DNA of 64,000 nt from Crossiella sp. SN42 (GTDB lineage: Bacteria > Actinomycetota > Actinomycetes > Mycobacteriales > Pseudonocardiaceae): the NCBI RefSeq assembly GCF_023897065.1, contig NZ_JAMHIV010000028.1:95809-159808 (forward strand), read 5' to 3'. The position numbers and the translations under genes are program-made. This document shows positions 63,636 to 64,000 of this stretch, one piece after another. A model generated the notes under the pieces. The model was not told the DNA's origin. It searched no databases and worked only from the letters and a program-made list of their open reading frames with translations. The number at the start of each line of letters is the position of its first letter. Position 1 is the first letter of the stretch.

Positions 63636-64000
63636 CGCGTCGGGCAAGGCCCGGGGCTGGCTCGGGGTTAGCTCGGGGTGAAAACCCACAAAGTGGGCCT
63701 CTTGTCTTCTCCGTACGGCCTGGAGACTGCTAACCGCATCCCAGCGAGCAGACGCTCACAGCAACCGCCGCCAACGCCGATCAGCGTGACGGCGGCTGAT
63801 CGCTGGGATGTGGTTCGCTGTCGGAAGGTCGTGCGGAGAAGACAAGAGGACCGCGAGCACGCTGGAATCGGCTCCGGCAGCCTGCTCAACCCCGCAACCT
63901 GCTCGTCCCGGCTTTTGACTTGTCAAACCCCTCCGGGGGTCTGCCCGTCCGGCGAGGACATTCTTTTCGCTTTTCGCTTTTAAGATCAAAAGAAAAAGAC
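63636..64000. other. Gene-free right end with a long hairpin and an AT-rich tail
   Basis: 365 bp with no credible gene. It holds long hairpin 3, then small dyads (tttgac-tt-gtcaaa near 63914-63927; acccc..ggggt near 63927-63940) and a final 40 bp that is unusually AT-rich (cttttcgcttttaagatc) for this genome. Confidence 0.6.
63698..63849. repeat. Long hairpin 3 (about 152 nt)
   Basis: Outer perfect 16-bp arms cctcttgtcttctccg (63698-63713) and cggagaagacaagagg (63834-63849); second arms aaccgcatcccagcga (63732-63747) and tcgctgggatgtggtt (63800-63815) with one G-T wobble; the segment between them pairs partly; the interior folds again (ccgccgccaacgc with gcgtgacggcgg). The whole is one long imperfect palindrome. 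Confidence 0.82.

Noticed and set aside
63678..63989. Short frames in the right end through long hairpin 3
   Set aside because: Also products of the palindrome; no ribosome site or family match.

Overview
The window is high-GC DNA (about 70% or more by eye) with GTG/TTG starts, many 4-nt ATGA gene overlaps and a strongly actinobacterial gene set: two WhiB proteins, a SigR/RsrA pair, MtrA-MtrB-LpqB, long-form HPF, SecA without a SEC-C tail, F420 genes fbiA/fbiB, the 24-residue ribosomal protein bL37 and PdtaS. Gene order follows, in blocks, the Mycobacterium tuberculosis segment from about Rv3214 to Rv3264c as I remember it (phosphatase, GNAT, Rv3217c-like, DAG kinase, whiB1, pdtaS, sigH/rshA, SRAP, aroA, rsgA, Rv3231c-like, WS/DGAT, Rv3235-like, secA1, hpf, comF, lpqB, mtrB, mtrA, tmk, ahcY, APC permease, manA, SIS protein, pmm, Rv3258c-like, Rv3259-like, whiB2, fbiA, fbiB, sugar nucleotidyltransferase). 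Protein similarity and the extra genes suggest a filamentous actinomycete of the Pseudonocardiaceae type; the genus cannot be fixed from the sequence alone.

Layout. 1-5.1 kb: end of a histidine phosphatase, a GNAT enzyme, a minus-strand pair (a cyclodipeptide-synthase homologue that has lost its catalytic residues, plus a DinB protein), a LysR/EamA divergent pair, a PRC-barrel/YsnF stress protein and a small membrane protein. 5.2-9.8 kb: lipid kinase, whiB1 with a CRP-like site, pdtaS, bL37, and sigR-rsrA with a perfect SigR-type promoter lying inside the upstream-extended sigR frame. 9.8-19.4 kb: YbaK, PPK2, a small hydrolase and SRAP protein, a PadR operon with two HAAS membrane proteins and an operator palindrome, aroA-rsgA, and tandem lipoproteins. 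19.4-30.4 kb: pruA, DUF6912, WS/DGAT, TrmH, a lipoprotein, HAD, an Rv3235-like protein, secA, hpf and comF. 30.5-40.5 kb: lpqB-mtrB-mtrA, a VOC protein, tmk, a secreted papain-like protease with a membrane-anchored partner facing a HTH regulator, and ahcY. 40.5-48.3 kb is more accessory: a 769-aa membrane/hydrolase fusion, an orphan glutamate-mutase-L-type ATPase, an uncharacterised two-gene unit with a P-loop protein, and APC and CDF transporters. 48.3-64 kb: mannose metabolism (manA, SIS protein, Trm112-like, manB), DUF3499, a zincin-like protein, a giant GT2 membrane protein, whiB2, an M50 protease, fbiA-fbiB-NUDIX, an AlkA-type glycosylase, a sugar nucleotidyltransferase and a Gln/Pro-rich repeat protein.

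How they work together. Several units serve the envelope: MtrAB-LpqB senses cell-wall state, SecA exports, and manA/manB/nucleotidyltransferase feed GDP-mannose to glycans and lipoglycans that large GT2 proteins may extend. WhiB1, WhiB2, SigR-RsrA and PdtaS form a redox/NO/stress control cluster. fbiA-fbiB complete coenzyme F420.

Most unusual points: the catalytically degenerate CDPS homologue, three very long intergenic hairpins (about 95, 162 and 152 nt), the secreted C70-like protease pair, the SigR promoter arrangement, and the Gln-rich repeat protein. No tRNA, rRNA, CRISPR array, prophage or transposase was recognised.
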